Numbered from the stretch's first letter, positions 50,746 through 60,513 are shown. The stretch is 63,132 nt of DNA from DATMTS01 sp035564555 (GCA_035564555.1 DATMTS010000067.1:1-63132), one strand, 5' to 3'. The notes: generated from the sequence alone by a model not told the origin. Made by a program: numbers and translations.

Positions 50746-52423
50746 ACGCAGAGTCCGCCGCCGCATCCCCGTCGCGCTGATCGCGGGACTCGCGATGCTC
50801 GCCGTCCTCGTGCTGATCGCTCTTCTCGCTCCCCCGCTGCTCGGGCACGCCGCCACGACGGTCACCCCGGACACGCGCGCCGTTCCGTCGCAGCAGCATT
50901 GGCTCGGGACCGACGACCTCGGCCGCGACGTGCTGGCCCGGACCCTCGTGGCGACCCGGCTGACCCTGCTGATGTCGTCCGCCGCCACGGCCGGTTCCGT
51001 CATCCTGGGCGTGCTGATCGGAGGGCTCGTCTGGGTGGGCAGCCGGACGGTCCGCGAATGGGTTCTCCGAGTCATCGACTCGACGGTCGCGTTCCCCTCG
51101 CTGATCCTCGCGCTCGTCATCGCGGCGATCCTCGGCGCGGGAACGATTCCGGCGATCGTCGCGATCGCCATCGCGGGGGTGCCGAGCTTCGCCCGAATAA
51201 CACCGAACATGACGGGTGGCGTGGCGTCCAGCGACTTCGTGGGGACGGCGCGGCTCCTGGGTGTGCCGCGGCTCAGCCTGTTCACTCGGCACCTGCTCCC
51301 CAACATCTCCGGGCCGCTCCTCGTCGTGATCGCCTCGAGCTTCGCCCTGACGCTGCTCGACATCTCGAGCCTGTCGTTCGTGGGCCTGGGCGTGCAGAGC
51401 CCGGAGTTCGACTGGGGGCGTCTGCTCAACGAGGGGCTGCCTGCGATCTACGCGCAGCCGCTGCAGGTCGTCGGGCCGTCGGTGATTTTGGTGTTCGCGG
51501 GTGTCGCCGCCATGCTCACCGGTGACGGGCTCGCGATCTGGCTCGATCCTCGGAGCGGGCGCGTGCCCGCGGCTCGCCCACCGCGCACGGAGGGACGAGG
51601 CGTCTCCGTCACTCCCGATGCGCTCGTGGAGGTGCGTGATCTCACGGTGCGGGCGCCGAGCGGCAAGATCCTCGTCGACGGCGTGTCGTTCGAGATCGGC
51701 CGCGGCGAGATCGTGGGCCTGGTCGGAGAGTCCGGGTCGGGTAAGTCGATGACGGCGATGGCGCTGGCCCGCCTGCAGGCCGACGGGGTGGCCGTCGGTG
51801 CGGGCGTCCTGCGACTCGGCGACCTGGATCTGCTGTCCACCCGCCAGAGCGGCCGTCTGGCGCGCGAGATCGGCCTGGTCTACCAGGACCCGGGCTCCAC
51901 GTTCAATCCGGCGCTGCGGATGGGCGCCCAGCTCACCGAGGTCGCCCGTGTGCACCTGGGGCTCTCCCGCCGCAAGGCGCGGGAGACCCTGCTCGCCGGT
52001 CTCACGACGATGCGGATCCGCGACCCGCAGACCCTCATGAGCCAGCATGCATTCCAGCTGTCCGGCGGCATGCTGCAGCGTGCCACGCTAGCCTCCTCCC
52101 TCGTCACCGACCCGAAACTGCTGATCGCTGACGAGCCGACGACCGCCCTCGACGTCACCGTGCAGGCTGAGGTGCTGCGCGCCCTGCGTCGGCTCAACCG
52201 AGATCAGGGCACTGCGGTCCTCTTCATCTCGCACGACATCGGCGTGGTGGAAGCGCTCTGCGACCGCGTGCTGGTGATGCGCTCCGGCGAGATCGTCGAG
52301 CGGCTGGCGGCGGAGGAATTGCGGCGTCGCGAGGTGCAGCATCCCTACACGCGGGCACTTCTGGCGGCCACGCCCGTCCTCATGAGCACACCTCGACCCC
52401 TGGAGGACCGCGAACGTGTCTGA
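50738..52423 (+). CDS. Fused DppC permease and DppD ATPase
   Basis: A 561-aa single polypeptide. Residues 1-270 are a DppC-type permease (HWLGTDDLGRDVLARTL, six helices, coupling loop DFVGTARLLGVPRLSLF). Residues about 293-555 are an oligopeptide-type ABC ATPase: Walker A GESGSGKS (330-337), signature LSGGMLQR, Walker B LLIADEPT, H-loop SHD. Permease-ATPase fusions of this order are known in actinobacteria. GGGAGG precedes ATG 50738. It needs the second ATPase, which here is fused to an amidase. Confidence 0.93.
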   Translation: MSERRVRRRIPVALIAGLAMLAVLVLIALLAPPLLGHAATTVTPDTRAVPSQQHWLGTDDLGRDVLARTLVATRLTLLMSSAATAGSVILGVLIGGLVWVGSRTVREWVLRVIDSTVAFPSLILALVIAAILGAGTIPAIVAIAIAGVPSFARITPNMTGGVASSDFVGTARLLGVPRLSLFTRHLLPNISGPLLVVIASSFALTLLDISSLSFVGLGVQSPEFDWGRLLNEGLPAIYAQPLQVVGPSVILVFAGVAAMLTGDGLAIWLDPRSGRVPAARPPRTEGRGVSVTPDALVEVRDLTVRAPSGKILVDGVSFEIGRGEIVGLVGESGSGKSMTAMALARLQADGVAVGAGVLRLGDLDLLSTRQSGRLAREIGLVYQDPGSTFNPALRMGAQLTEVARVHLGLSRRKARETLLAGLTTMRIRDPQTLMSQHAFQLSGGMLQRATLASSLVTDPKLLIADEPTTALDVTVQAEVLRALRRLNRDQGTAVLFISHDIGVVEALCDRVLVMRSGEIVERLAAEELRRREVQHPYTRALLAATPVLMSTPRPLEDRERV

Positions 52424-55277
52424 ATCTCCCATGCTGACCGTCACCGCACTCGACGTCGACCTCGGCCACGGGTTCGGCACGTCGCGCGTGCTGTCGGGGA
52501 TCGACCTCGTAATACAGCGAGGAAGCGCCGTCGGCGTCGTCGGCGAGTCCGGTTCGGGTAAGTCGACGTTGGCGAAGAGCATCGTGGGAATACACCGCCC
52601 CGCGGCCGGCTCGATCGTGTTCGACGGGACGGAGCTGACCGGGGCGTCGCGCGGCTCGCTCCAGTCGCTGCGCCGGCGGCTCCAGTACATCCCTCAGGAC
52701 CCGTTCTCGTCGCTGGACCCGCGCCGCACGGTCGGGCAGACACTCGCCGAGGCGATCGACCCGGTCTTCGCCCGACTGCGGCAGCACCGGGCGCGCATCG
52801 GGGAGGCGCTGGCCTCGGTCGCACTCGACGCCGATGCCGTGGATCGCTATCCGCACGAGTTCTCGGGCGGCCAGCGGCAGCGGATCGCGATCAGCCGTGC
52901 GCTGGTCGTGAACCCCGACGTGATCATCGCCGACGAGATCACGTCCGCCCTCGATGTCTCCACGCAGGCGGAGATCCTGAAGCTTCTGGCCCGACTGCGT
53001 CACGAGCTCGGCCTCACGATGCTGTTCATCTCGCACAACCTGGCGGTCGTTGAGGAGCTGTGCGACCAGGTGGTGGTCCTTCTGCACGGCGAAGTCATCG
53101 AGCGGGGCGCGACCGCAGACCTGTTCGCGGACCCGCGCGAGCCATACACCCGGACGCTTCTCGAGTCCGTCCCTGGCGGCCCCGCCTTCGATATCTCGGC
53201 GCCGCCGGTCACCACACCGGTCAACGTCGTAGCCGTGCGCGAGGCTCGCACGCGAACCACTGAGGCATTCAGCGTCGTCGAAGCCGACATCAATCGCCTG
53301 CGCGCCGCGCTCGATGCCGGAGAGGTCACCAGCGTCGAACTGGTCGCGCGCTACCTCAATCGAATCGGGGCGTTTGACCGCAGCGGCATCCGCTTGAACG
53401 CAGTGCCGGTGCTCAACCCCCGCGCGTTCGATGAAGCCCGTGCCGCCGATCTGCGCCGCGCACGAGGCGAGCACCGCGGACCCCTCGACGGCATTCCCTT
53501 CACGGCCAAGGACAGCTATCGAGTCACCGGTCTGACCGTGGCCGCCGGCTCGCCGGCATTCGCCGAGGTCGTCGCGAGTGACGACGCTTTTGCGGTGAAA
53601 AGACTGCGCGAAGCAGGCGCTGTACTCCTCGGGCTCACGAACATGCCCCCGATGGCCGCCGGGGGCATGCAGCGAGGCCTCTACGGGCGAGCAGAATCGC
53701 CCTACAACGGCGACTACCTTGCATCGGCGTTCGGGTCCGGGTCTTCGAACGGTTCCGGCTCCGCAACCGCGGCGAGCTTCGCAGCCTTCGGGCTGGGCGA
53801 GGAAACGTGGTCGTCGGGCCGCGCTCCGGCCTCGCACAACGCCCTCGTCGCCTACACGCCCTCACGCGGCCTGCTTTCGGTGCGAGGCAACTGGCCGCTC
53901 GTGCCGACTATGGACGTCGTCGTCCCGCACACCCGCACTATGGACGATCTGCGTCACGTTCTCGACGTCGTGGTCAGTGATGACCCCGAGAGCGAGGGCG
54001 ACCTGTGGCGCACGCAACCGTGGATCGCATTGCCGCGCCCGTCAGAGATTCGCCCCGCCTCGTTCGCCGACCTCGAGCACCTGCCGCTGAGGGGTCTGCG
54101 ATTCGCCGTCCCTCGCATCTACATCAACGGGGACCCCGATAACGCATCGCCGATCGTCACACGCGGCAGCGTGATGCGGCTATGGCACAGCCTTCGTGCA
54201 GATCTGGAGGCCGCGGGCGCTGAGGTCATCGAGACCGATTTCCCGGTCGTCGACCGATATGAGAAGTTGCATCCCGAAGACCAGGACTTCCTCGATCGCG
54301 GGTTCGTCACTCGCCAGTTCCTCGACGATGAGGTGGGCGACCTAGCGGCGTGGGCGATGGACAATTTCCTGCGGCAGAACGCCGATCCTGCGCTGAACCG
54401 CATCGCCGACGCCGATGCCGCAAACATCTTTCCGCAACCCCCCGGTGCACTTCGCGACCGGTACGGCATCCGGCATTACGACATCTCATACAACATCGGT
54501 GAGTACGTCGAGCGAGTGCGTGGGTGGAACCCCGACTGGCGCGACATTCCAAGCCTCGAAGCGGGACTACGAGGCCTTGAGCACACCCGCCGCGTGGACT
54601 TCGAAGAGTGGCTGAAGGATCGCAACTTCGACGCTGTCATCTTCCCCACACAGTCCGATGTGGGGCCTGCGGACGCCGATGTGAACGCGGCTTCGGCCGA
54701 CATCGCCTGGCGCAATGGCGTGTGGGTTTCGAATGGAAACCTCGTACCCCGGCACCTCGGCATCCCGACCGTAGTGGTTCCGATGGGCACCATGGAGGAC
54801 ACCGGAATGCCGGTGGGTCTTACCATCGCTGGTCCTGCCTACAGCGACATACGCCTCGTGCAGCTGGGCTCGGCGATCGCCGTCCTTCGCGATCGTCGCA
54901 CTGTGCCGCCGCGCACCCCTGCGCTACCTGACGAGGCGGTGCTCACCGAGCCGCGCCCAGCTGCGGACAGCGCTCTGCGTATCAGCATCGACATGGTCGC
55001 GGTCGAGGATCACGCTGAGCATGCGGTCGTGCGCTTCACCGCGACTGTCGCTGGCGCCAAGGCTGTGGACATCGGGGCATACGTCAACGGTGCCCGCATC
55101 GACACGACGCTCGATGGCGACCGCGTCAGCGGAATGGTTGCGGTTCCGGCACGCACATACAGTCGACCCGTAAGCGAGTGGATCGGCCCCTATGGTCCGC
55201 TCGTCGTGGTCGTCGCGCGAGATGCCCTGGGCGGTACCGCTGGCGCCGTCGCCACGACTCCACTTTCTCCCCTCTGA
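52416..55277 (+). CDS. DppF-type ABC ATPase fused to an amidase
   Basis: A 953-aa protein that joins two unrelated enzymes. Residues 1-260 are a complete ATPase: Walker A GESGSGKST (43-51), Q94, signature FSGGQRQR (149-156), Walker B IIADE (170-174), H207. Residues about 285-860 are an amidase-signature domain: Lys365 (FTAKD), cis-Ser in GSSNGS (442-447) and Ser467 in EETWSSGR, aligning with the canonical TDTGGSIR. A beta-rich Ig-like region (about 865-953) ends it. The frame is continuous. GTG 53237 could in principle start a separate amidase but has no ribosome site. GTG 52416 follows GGAGG. The amidase would sit at the cytoplasmic face of the importer. Confidence 0.9.
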   Translation: MSESPMLTVTALDVDLGHGFGTSRVLSGIDLVIQRGSAVGVVGESGSGKSTLAKSIVGIHRPAAGSIVFDGTELTGASRGSLQSLRRRLQYIPQDPFSSLDPRRTVGQTLAEAIDPVFARLRQHRARIGEALASVALDADAVDRYPHEFSGGQRQRIAISRALVVNPDVIIADEITSALDVSTQAEILKLLARLRHELGLTMLFISHNLAVVEELCDQVVVLLHGEVIERGATADLFADPREPYTRTLLESVPGGPAFDISAPPVTTPVNVVAVREARTRTTEAFSVVEADINRLRAALDAGEVTSVELVARYLNRIGAFDRSGIRLNAVPVLNPRAFDEARAADLRRARGEHRGPLDGIPFTAKDSYRVTGLTVAAGSPAFAEVVASDDAFAVKRLREAGAVLLGLTNMPPMAAGGMQRGLYGRAESPYNGDYLASAFGSGSSNGSGSATAASFAAFGLGEETWSSGRAPASHNALVAYTPSRGLLSVRGNWPLVPTMDVVVPHTRTMDDLRHVLDVVVSDDPESEGDLWRTQPWIALPRPSEIRPASFADLEHLPLRGLRFAVPRIYINGDPDNASPIVTRGSVMRLWHSLRADLEAAGAEVIETDFPVVDRYEKLHPEDQDFLDRGFVTRQFLDDEVGDLAAWAMDNFLRQNADPALNRIADADAANIFPQPPGALRDRYGIRHYDISYNIGEYVERVRGWNPDWRDIPSLEAGLRGLEHTRRVDFEEWLKDRNFDAVIFPTQSDVGPADADVNAASADIAWRNGVWVSNGNLVPRHLGIPTVVVPMGTMEDTGMPVGLTIAGPAYSDIRLVQLGSAIAVLRDRRTVPPRTPALPDEAVLTEPRPAADSALRISIDMVAVEDHAEHAVVRFTATVAGAKAVDIGAYVNGARIDTTLDGDRVSGMVAVPARTYSRPVSEWIGPYGPLVVVVARDALGGTAGAVATTPLSPL

Positions 55278-55301
55278 ATGTTCGATCACCCGAGGAAACC
55301 C

Positions 55302-58166
55302 ATGACCGAGATCTTCGATTACTTCACGCAGGTGGACCTTCCGACGCCGACCCTCTCCGACGATGAGGTGAGGTCTCTGTTCTTCGAGGCATTCGGCGTC
55401 GACGTCGACATTCACGCGTTGGGCAGTCAACAGGATCAGAATTTCCGCGTCTTCCCCAGCGGCTCCGATGAACCGCTGGGGGTCCTCAAGCTCAGCAACC
55501 CCGCCTTCAGCGAGGCCGAGATCGAGATGCAGGATGCTGCAGCAACAGCAGTCGCCGACAGGAGCCCCCATCTGCGTATTCCGCGCATCGTCGAGGGGCC
55601 CAAGGGGGCGATGTCGACGTGGTGGGACTCTTCCGAAGGACGCATCCACGCGCGCGTCATCGAGAACATCTCCGGCAGCACCCTCATGGGCCCCTGCTAC
55701 CTCTCCCCCATCGTGGTCGAGGGTATGGGCGCCGTCGCCGGCGCGATCAGTCTCGCGCTCGCCGACTTCTCGCACCCAGCTGGCGCACGCGTCCTGCAGT
55801 GGGACCTCCGTCACGCCGCACGCGTCATCGACACGCTCCTTCCCGACGAACCGGATGCTGAAGTGCGGGCAACGGTGCAGCACGCCGCGGAAACCGCCCG
55901 GGCCGCGCTCGAACCCGTGCACGGAGGCCTGCCGATCCAGTTCGGGCACTTCGATGTGACGGACGACAACGTCCTCCGCCCCGAGGGAGCCCCGGTGCCC
56001 GACGCGGTGATCGACTTCGGCGACGTCTGCGCATCGTGGCGAGTCGGCGAGATCGCGGTCACAGTGTCGTCGGTATTGCACCACGACGGCGCCACTCCCG
56101 AGAGCACGTTCCCGGCTATCCGGGCCTTCGATCGCCTGCGGAATCTCTCGGACGCTGAAATCACGGCGCTGTGGCCCCTCGTCGTCCTGCGCGGAGCGGT
56201 TCTCGTCCTCAGCGGCCGCTCGCAGGTACGCCTCGACGACGACAATCTCTACGCCTCCGTCGCGCTCGACCGAGAGTTGCGCATTCTCACGCAGGCAGCG
56301 TCCGTGCCCGTAGCCGTGATCACCGCCGCCATCCGCGCCGCTCTGGGCCGGCCGGCCAAGCCCGAGCGGCCATGGCTCGGTGTAACCATCCTGGGGCCGC
56401 TCTCGCCACACGTGGAACTCGACGCGTCAACGGAATCACCCATCAACGACGGGGGCGCATGGCTCGACGCGTCGACCTTGGACGCCGCGGCCCTCGCCGC
56501 CCTCGATGCCGGCGCGGCGATCGTCACCGTCCCGGCGTGGCGGGCTCAACTCGCCGGAACGACCGACCCGTTGCCATCGACTGCGGAGACCATTCCGACC
56601 GGCGTGACGATGTGGCTCGCTGAACCGGCCCCACTCGACGCGGCCACCGGCTCGGTCACTCAGACCGACGCGGCTCTGACGTGGGCATCAGGCGATGAGT
56701 GCGTGACGATCACGGGCATCACGGTCGCCTCCGACGAGCTCCCTTCGCGGACGCGATTGGTGGTTCGGCGTTCCACTGCGGAGATGATCCCGCCCGCTCG
56801 CACCACCCCGGCACTCGCTGCGGCGTGGCGTGAGGTCGCGGGAGACCCGGGCATCACCATCGGCGTACCCGCCGCATCACCGGTCACGGACGATGTTCTG
56901 GCCCGGAGGCACGAGGTTCTCGCGGAAGTGCAGGAGCACTACTATGATGCTCCGCCCCGCATCGAACGCGGCTGGCGCGAATACCTCGTCGACGTTGATG
57001 GTCGCGTCTACCTCGACATGGTCAACAACGTCGCCTCTGTCGGGCATGCCCACCCGCACGTCGTCGAGGCGGCCACGCGCCAGATGCACCTGCTCAACAC
57101 CAATTCGCGCTTCCACTATCGCGCTATCGCCGACTACGCCGACCGAATCGCAGCCACGCTGCCCGACGGATTCGACACCGTGTTCTTCGTCAACTCCGGC
57201 TCCGAGGCGACGGACCTTTCCATCCGACTCGCCATCGCCGCGACGGGCCGGCCCGACATCGTTGCCATGCGCGAGTCGTACCACGGCTGGACATACGCCA
57301 GCGACGCCGTGTCGACGTCGATCGCCGACAACCCGAACGCCCCCGCAACGCGACCCGCCTGGGTGCACACCGTCGACGCTGCAAACGGGTACCGCGGCCG
57401 CCACCGCGGACGGGACTCGGAGAGGTACGCACCCGAGGCCGTCGCGGTCATCGACGAGCTCGCGGCAGCGGGCCGGCCAGCGGCCGGCTTGATCTGCGAG
57501 ACCTACTTCGGCAATGCCGGCGGCGTCGCTCTCCCCGATGGCTACCTCGCCGCCGTGTATGCGGCGATCCGGCGTCACGGTGGTCTGACCATCGCCGACG
57601 AGGTGCAGGTGGGCTACGGACGGCTCGGCGCATGGTTCTGGGGCTTCCAGCAGCAAGGCGTGGTGCCCGACATCGTCGCCGTGGCGAAATCCATCGGCGG
57701 CGGGCACCCACTCGGTGCGGTGATCACGCGTCGCGAGATCGCAGACCGTTACCGCTCGCAGGGCTACTTCTTCTCATCCACCGGCGGCTCGCCCGTCTCA
57801 GCCGCAATCGGTATGGCAGTGCTCGACGTCATCCAGCAGGAGCAGCTTCAGGAGAACGCCCGGGTCGTCGGAGCCCACCTGAAGCACCGCCTTGAACGGC
57901 TCGCGCGAGATCACGACATCATCGGCACCGTCCACGGGTCGGGTCTGTACCTGGGACTGGAGTTCGTGCGGGACCGTGAAACGCTCGAGCCCGCCACCGT
58001 CGAGACCGCCGCCATCTGCGACCGGCTGCTTGAGCTCGGCGTGATCATGCAGCCGACCGGCGACTACCAGAACGTCCTCAAGATCAAGCCGCCTCTTGTT
58101 GTGACGACCGCGTCAGCCGACGTCTTCGTCGATGCACTCGACCGCGTGCTCCGCACCGGATTTTGA
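55302..58166 (+). CDS. Kinase-PLP phospho-lyase fusion (class III aminotransferase fold)
   Basis: A 954-aa protein. Residues about 20-330 are an APH-type kinase of the hydroxylysine-kinase group: His216/Asp218/Asn223 in GHFDVTDDNVL and VIDFGDV (236-242). Residues about 530-950 are a PLP enzyme of the AGXT2L type, with Asp766-Glu767 (DEVQVGYGR) and Schiff-base Lys796 (AVAKSIGGGHP). Between them a divergent region (about 355-515) replaces the peptidase-like domain often found there. The predicted role is ATP/GTP phosphorylation of an amino alcohol, then elimination of phosphate and ammonia to an aldehyde. GAGGAA precedes ATG 55302. Confidence 0.85.
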   Translation: MTEIFDYFTQVDLPTPTLSDDEVRSLFFEAFGVDVDIHALGSQQDQNFRVFPSGSDEPLGVLKLSNPAFSEAEIEMQDAAATAVADRSPHLRIPRIVEGPKGAMSTWWDSSEGRIHARVIENISGSTLMGPCYLSPIVVEGMGAVAGAISLALADFSHPAGARVLQWDLRHAARVIDTLLPDEPDAEVRATVQHAAETARAALEPVHGGLPIQFGHFDVTDDNVLRPEGAPVPDAVIDFGDVCASWRVGEIAVTVSSVLHHDGATPESTFPAIRAFDRLRNLSDAEITALWPLVVLRGAVLVLSGRSQVRLDDDNLYASVALDRELRILTQAASVPVAVITAAIRAALGRPAKPERPWLGVTILGPLSPHVELDASTESPINDGGAWLDASTLDAAALAALDAGAAIVTVPAWRAQLAGTTDPLPSTAETIPTGVTMWLAEPAPLDAATGSVTQTDAALTWASGDECVTITGITVASDELPSRTRLVVRRSTAEMIPPARTTPALAAAWREVAGDPGITIGVPAASPVTDDVLARRHEVLAEVQEHYYDAPPRIERGWREYLVDVDGRVYLDMVNNVASVGHAHPHVVEAATRQMHLLNTNSRFHYRAIADYADRIAATLPDGFDTVFFVNSGSEATDLSIRLAIAATGRPDIVAMRESYHGWTYASDAVSTSIADNPNAPATRPAWVHTVDAANGYRGRHRGRDSERYAPEAVAVIDELAAAGRPAAGLICETYFGNAGGVALPDGYLAAVYAAIRRHGGLTIADEVQVGYGRLGAWFWGFQQQGVVPDIVAVAKSIGGGHPLGAVITRREIADRYRSQGYFFSSTGGSPVSAAIGMAVLDVIQQEQLQENARVVGAHLKHRLERLARDHDIIGTVHGSGLYLGLEFVRDRETLEPATVETAAICDRLLELGVIMQPTGDYQNVLKIKPPLVVTTASADVFVDALDRVLRTGF

Positions 58167-58199
58167 TCCAACTAATCCCGACGAGAGAAGGATCACACC

Positions 58200-59228
58200 A
58201 TGTGGCGCATGCCCGCCGAATTCACTCGACACGAACGCACCTGGATGGCGTTCCCGCGTGAAGGCTTCACCCTGGGAGAAGACGCGGAAACTCGCGAGCA
58301 GGGATACCGTGCTTGGACCGACGTCGCTCACGCCGTCCTCCAGTTCGAGCCGGTGAGCATGGTCGTCGACCCCACCGAGATCACGCGCGCCCGACGCATG
58401 CTCGATTCCGCGATCGAGATCATCGAAGCACCCCTCGACGAGTTCTGGATGCGAGATATGGGTCCGACGTTCGTGGTAGACCCTGACCGGCCGGACGCAC
58501 TCGGTGCCGTGGATTGGATCTTCAACGGCTGGGGCGCGCCGGAATGGGCCGAATGGCAGAAATCAGCCGGCATCGCCCGCATCGTCGCTGAACACGTCGG
58601 CGCCGAGATCATCGACTCGCTGCTGGTCGCTGAGGGCGGGGGGCTGCACGTCGACGGAACCGGTACCGTCCTGCTGACCGAAACAGTGCAGCTCGACGCT
58701 CGTCGCAACCCCTATGCCGACCGCGCCCGCGTAGAGGCCGAAATGGCCCGCACGATCGGCACGACCGATGCCATCTGGCTTTCGCGTGGGCTTACTCGCG
58801 ACTATGACGACCTGGGCACCAACGGTCACGTCGACATCGTCGCCACCTTCGCATCACCAGACCGCGTTCTCCTGCACGAACAGACGGATACCGCGCATCC
58901 CGACCACACGGTGTCGCAGCGTATTCGCAGCGAGCTCGAAGCCGCCTTCGCCGCACTCGACCGTTCCGTCACGATCACCGGCGTACCGGCACCGTCGACG
59001 CTGCGCGACGGGCATGGCTGGGTCGACTGGAGCTACATCAACCACCTCGTCACGAACGACGGAATCGTGGCATGCGGCTTCGGCGACGACATCTCCGATG
59101 CGCGCGCCCGCGAGATCCTCAGCGAAGCCTACCCAGGACGCCGAGTCCTCACCGTCGACGCTCGTCCCATTTTCGACCGTGGCGGCGGCATCCACTGCAT
59201 CACACAGCAACAACCCTCCGTGGAATGA
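58200..59228 (+). CDS. Agmatine-deiminase-like (PPAD family) hydrolase
   Basis: A 342-aa guanidine-modifying enzyme of the beta/alpha-propeller fold. Recognisable residues are Asp86 (WMRDMGP), Glu145 (AEGGGLHVDG), His210 and Asp212 (TNGHVD), and nucleophile Cys333 (GGIHCITQQQP). It would convert a guanidino group to a ureido group with release of ammonia. The family includes agmatine deiminase and peptidyl-arginine deiminase. The exact substrate should be that of the importer. GAAGGA precedes ATG 58200. Confidence 0.9.
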   Translation: MWRMPAEFTRHERTWMAFPREGFTLGEDAETREQGYRAWTDVAHAVLQFEPVSMVVDPTEITRARRMLDSAIEIIEAPLDEFWMRDMGPTFVVDPDRPDALGAVDWIFNGWGAPEWAEWQKSAGIARIVAEHVGAEIIDSLLVAEGGGLHVDGTGTVLLTETVQLDARRNPYADRARVEAEMARTIGTTDAIWLSRGLTRDYDDLGTNGHVDIVATFASPDRVLLHEQTDTAHPDHTVSQRIRSELEAAFAALDRSVTITGVPAPSTLRDGHGWVDWSYINHLVTNDGIVACGFGDDISDARAREILSEAYPGRRVLTVDARPIFDRGGGIHCITQQQPSVE

Positions 59229-59339
59229 AATGGATCCGACGAATATCGAGCCGCGAGGGCAGCACAGCCAGCACTCGCCCGCACGTCGGCCATCGATAAG
59301 GCGGTCTCGGTGGGAGGAACCCACCAGATTGGACGCATC

Positions 59340-60113
59340 ATGTCGGAACAAATTCATGACATCGCCATCGTCACCGGCGCTGGAAGCCCGGAGGGCATCG
59401 GTATGGCCGCTGCGCTGCGCCTCGGACACAGCGGAATGCGAGTGGTCGTCACATCCACCACGCACCGCATCCACGAGCGAGCGGCGGAGTTGCGCGAAGC
59501 GGGAGTGGAGGCGACAGGTATCGTGGCTGACCTCACGAAGCAGCATGAGGTGGACAACCTCCTCGCAGTCGCCAACAAGACGTTCGGGGCTCCGGCCGTC
59601 CTGGTGAACAACGCCGGAATGACGTCGCTGTCCAGCCCCGACAGCCCCGCATCGATCGACGACATCTCCGTCGACCAATGGCGCCTGTCTATTGATCGAA
59701 ACCTCACCACTGCGCTACGAATGACGCGCGCTGTTCTTCCCGCGATGCGCCGCGCCCGATTCGGGCGCATCGTCAACGTTGCATCCATTTCCGGGCCGGT
59801 GATGGCCTACACCGGCGACGTGGCGTATCACGCCGCAAAGGCAGGGATGCTCGGCCTCACGCGTGCTTCTGCGCTTGATGTCGCCTCCTCCGGCATAACG
59901 ATCAATGCGGTGGCGCCCGGATGGATCGCAACGCCCTCCTCGAGCGAGCACGAGCTCACTATGGGCCGCGCAACGCCGGTCGGCCGATCGGGCACTCCGC
60001 GCGAGGTCGCCGCGACCATCGCCTTCCTGGCGAGCGTCGACGCCTCCTACATCACTGGGCAACTGATCGTGGTCGACGGCGCCAACTCCATCAATGAAGA
60101 ACGCGGCGTCTGA
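59340..60113 (+). CDS. Short-chain dehydrogenase/reductase
   Basis: A 257-aa classical SDR. The nucleotide motif TGAGSPEGIG lies at 13-22, NNAG in the middle, catalytic Ser in VASISG, and Tyr-x-x-x-Lys in YHAAK. The C-terminal DGANS is typical. It oxidises or reduces an alcohol/carbonyl with NAD(P). The predicted aldehyde product of the phospho-lyase is a possible substrate, by inference. It lies 111 bp after the deiminase gene. ATG 59340 is preferred over GTG 59310. Confidence 0.9.
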   Translation: MSEQIHDIAIVTGAGSPEGIGMAAALRLGHSGMRVVVTSTTHRIHERAAELREAGVEATGIVADLTKQHEVDNLLAVANKTFGAPAVLVNNAGMTSLSSPDSPASIDDISVDQWRLSIDRNLTTALRMTRAVLPAMRRARFGRIVNVASISGPVMAYTGDVAYHAAKAGMLGLTRASALDVASSGITINAVAPGWIATPSSSEHELTMGRATPVGRSGTPREVAATIAFLASVDASYITGQLIVVDGANSINEERGV

Positions 60114-60513
60114 TCTACCACCGTCCGCTGACCGAAATGCCCTCTGACAGCCAAGACGGCTCATCGCGACGCTCGTCTCATGCCTGAGCATCCGCACCAA
60201 CGCATGGGTCACCGGGACGTGGCCACCCTTCCGGGCGCAACCGCTCGGTCTTCAGCCGCGATCCCCGAGTCGATCAGCGCGGCTGAAGGCTCCGTCAACG
60301 GACGGTGCGCTCCGAAGCGTCAGGTGGATGTCATGATTTCAGAACTCGGAACCCCCTCGCGTGCGGCGAGCCGTCCGGGTCGACGATCAGACGGTTGATT
60401 GCAGCCGCCCATAGGCGTTGAAGGCCAGAGACGGTTCGATCCTGTGCTGGCGAGCAGACGAAGGCGACGTGCTCACCGAGAAGCTGAGCTCAAGGCGCGA
60501 CGCACGGTGCTGC
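60114..60513. other. 400-bp spacer without a gene
   Basis: Between the SDR and the convergent AraC gene I see no supported gene. It contains the strong stem-loop at 60250-60288 and otherwise unremarkable sequence. Confidence 0.6.
60250..60288. terminator. 11-bp stem-loop ending the cluster
   Basis: CTTCAGCCGCG (60250-60260) and CGCGGCTGAAG (60278-60288) form a perfect stem with a 17-nt loop. No U-run follows. It is placed to terminate both the cluster and the opposing AraC gene. Confidence 0.6.

Noticed and set aside
52380..53837. 485-codon frame antisense to the ATPase-amidase gene
   Set aside because: Sense frame has all ATPase and amidase motifs. Antisense has none.
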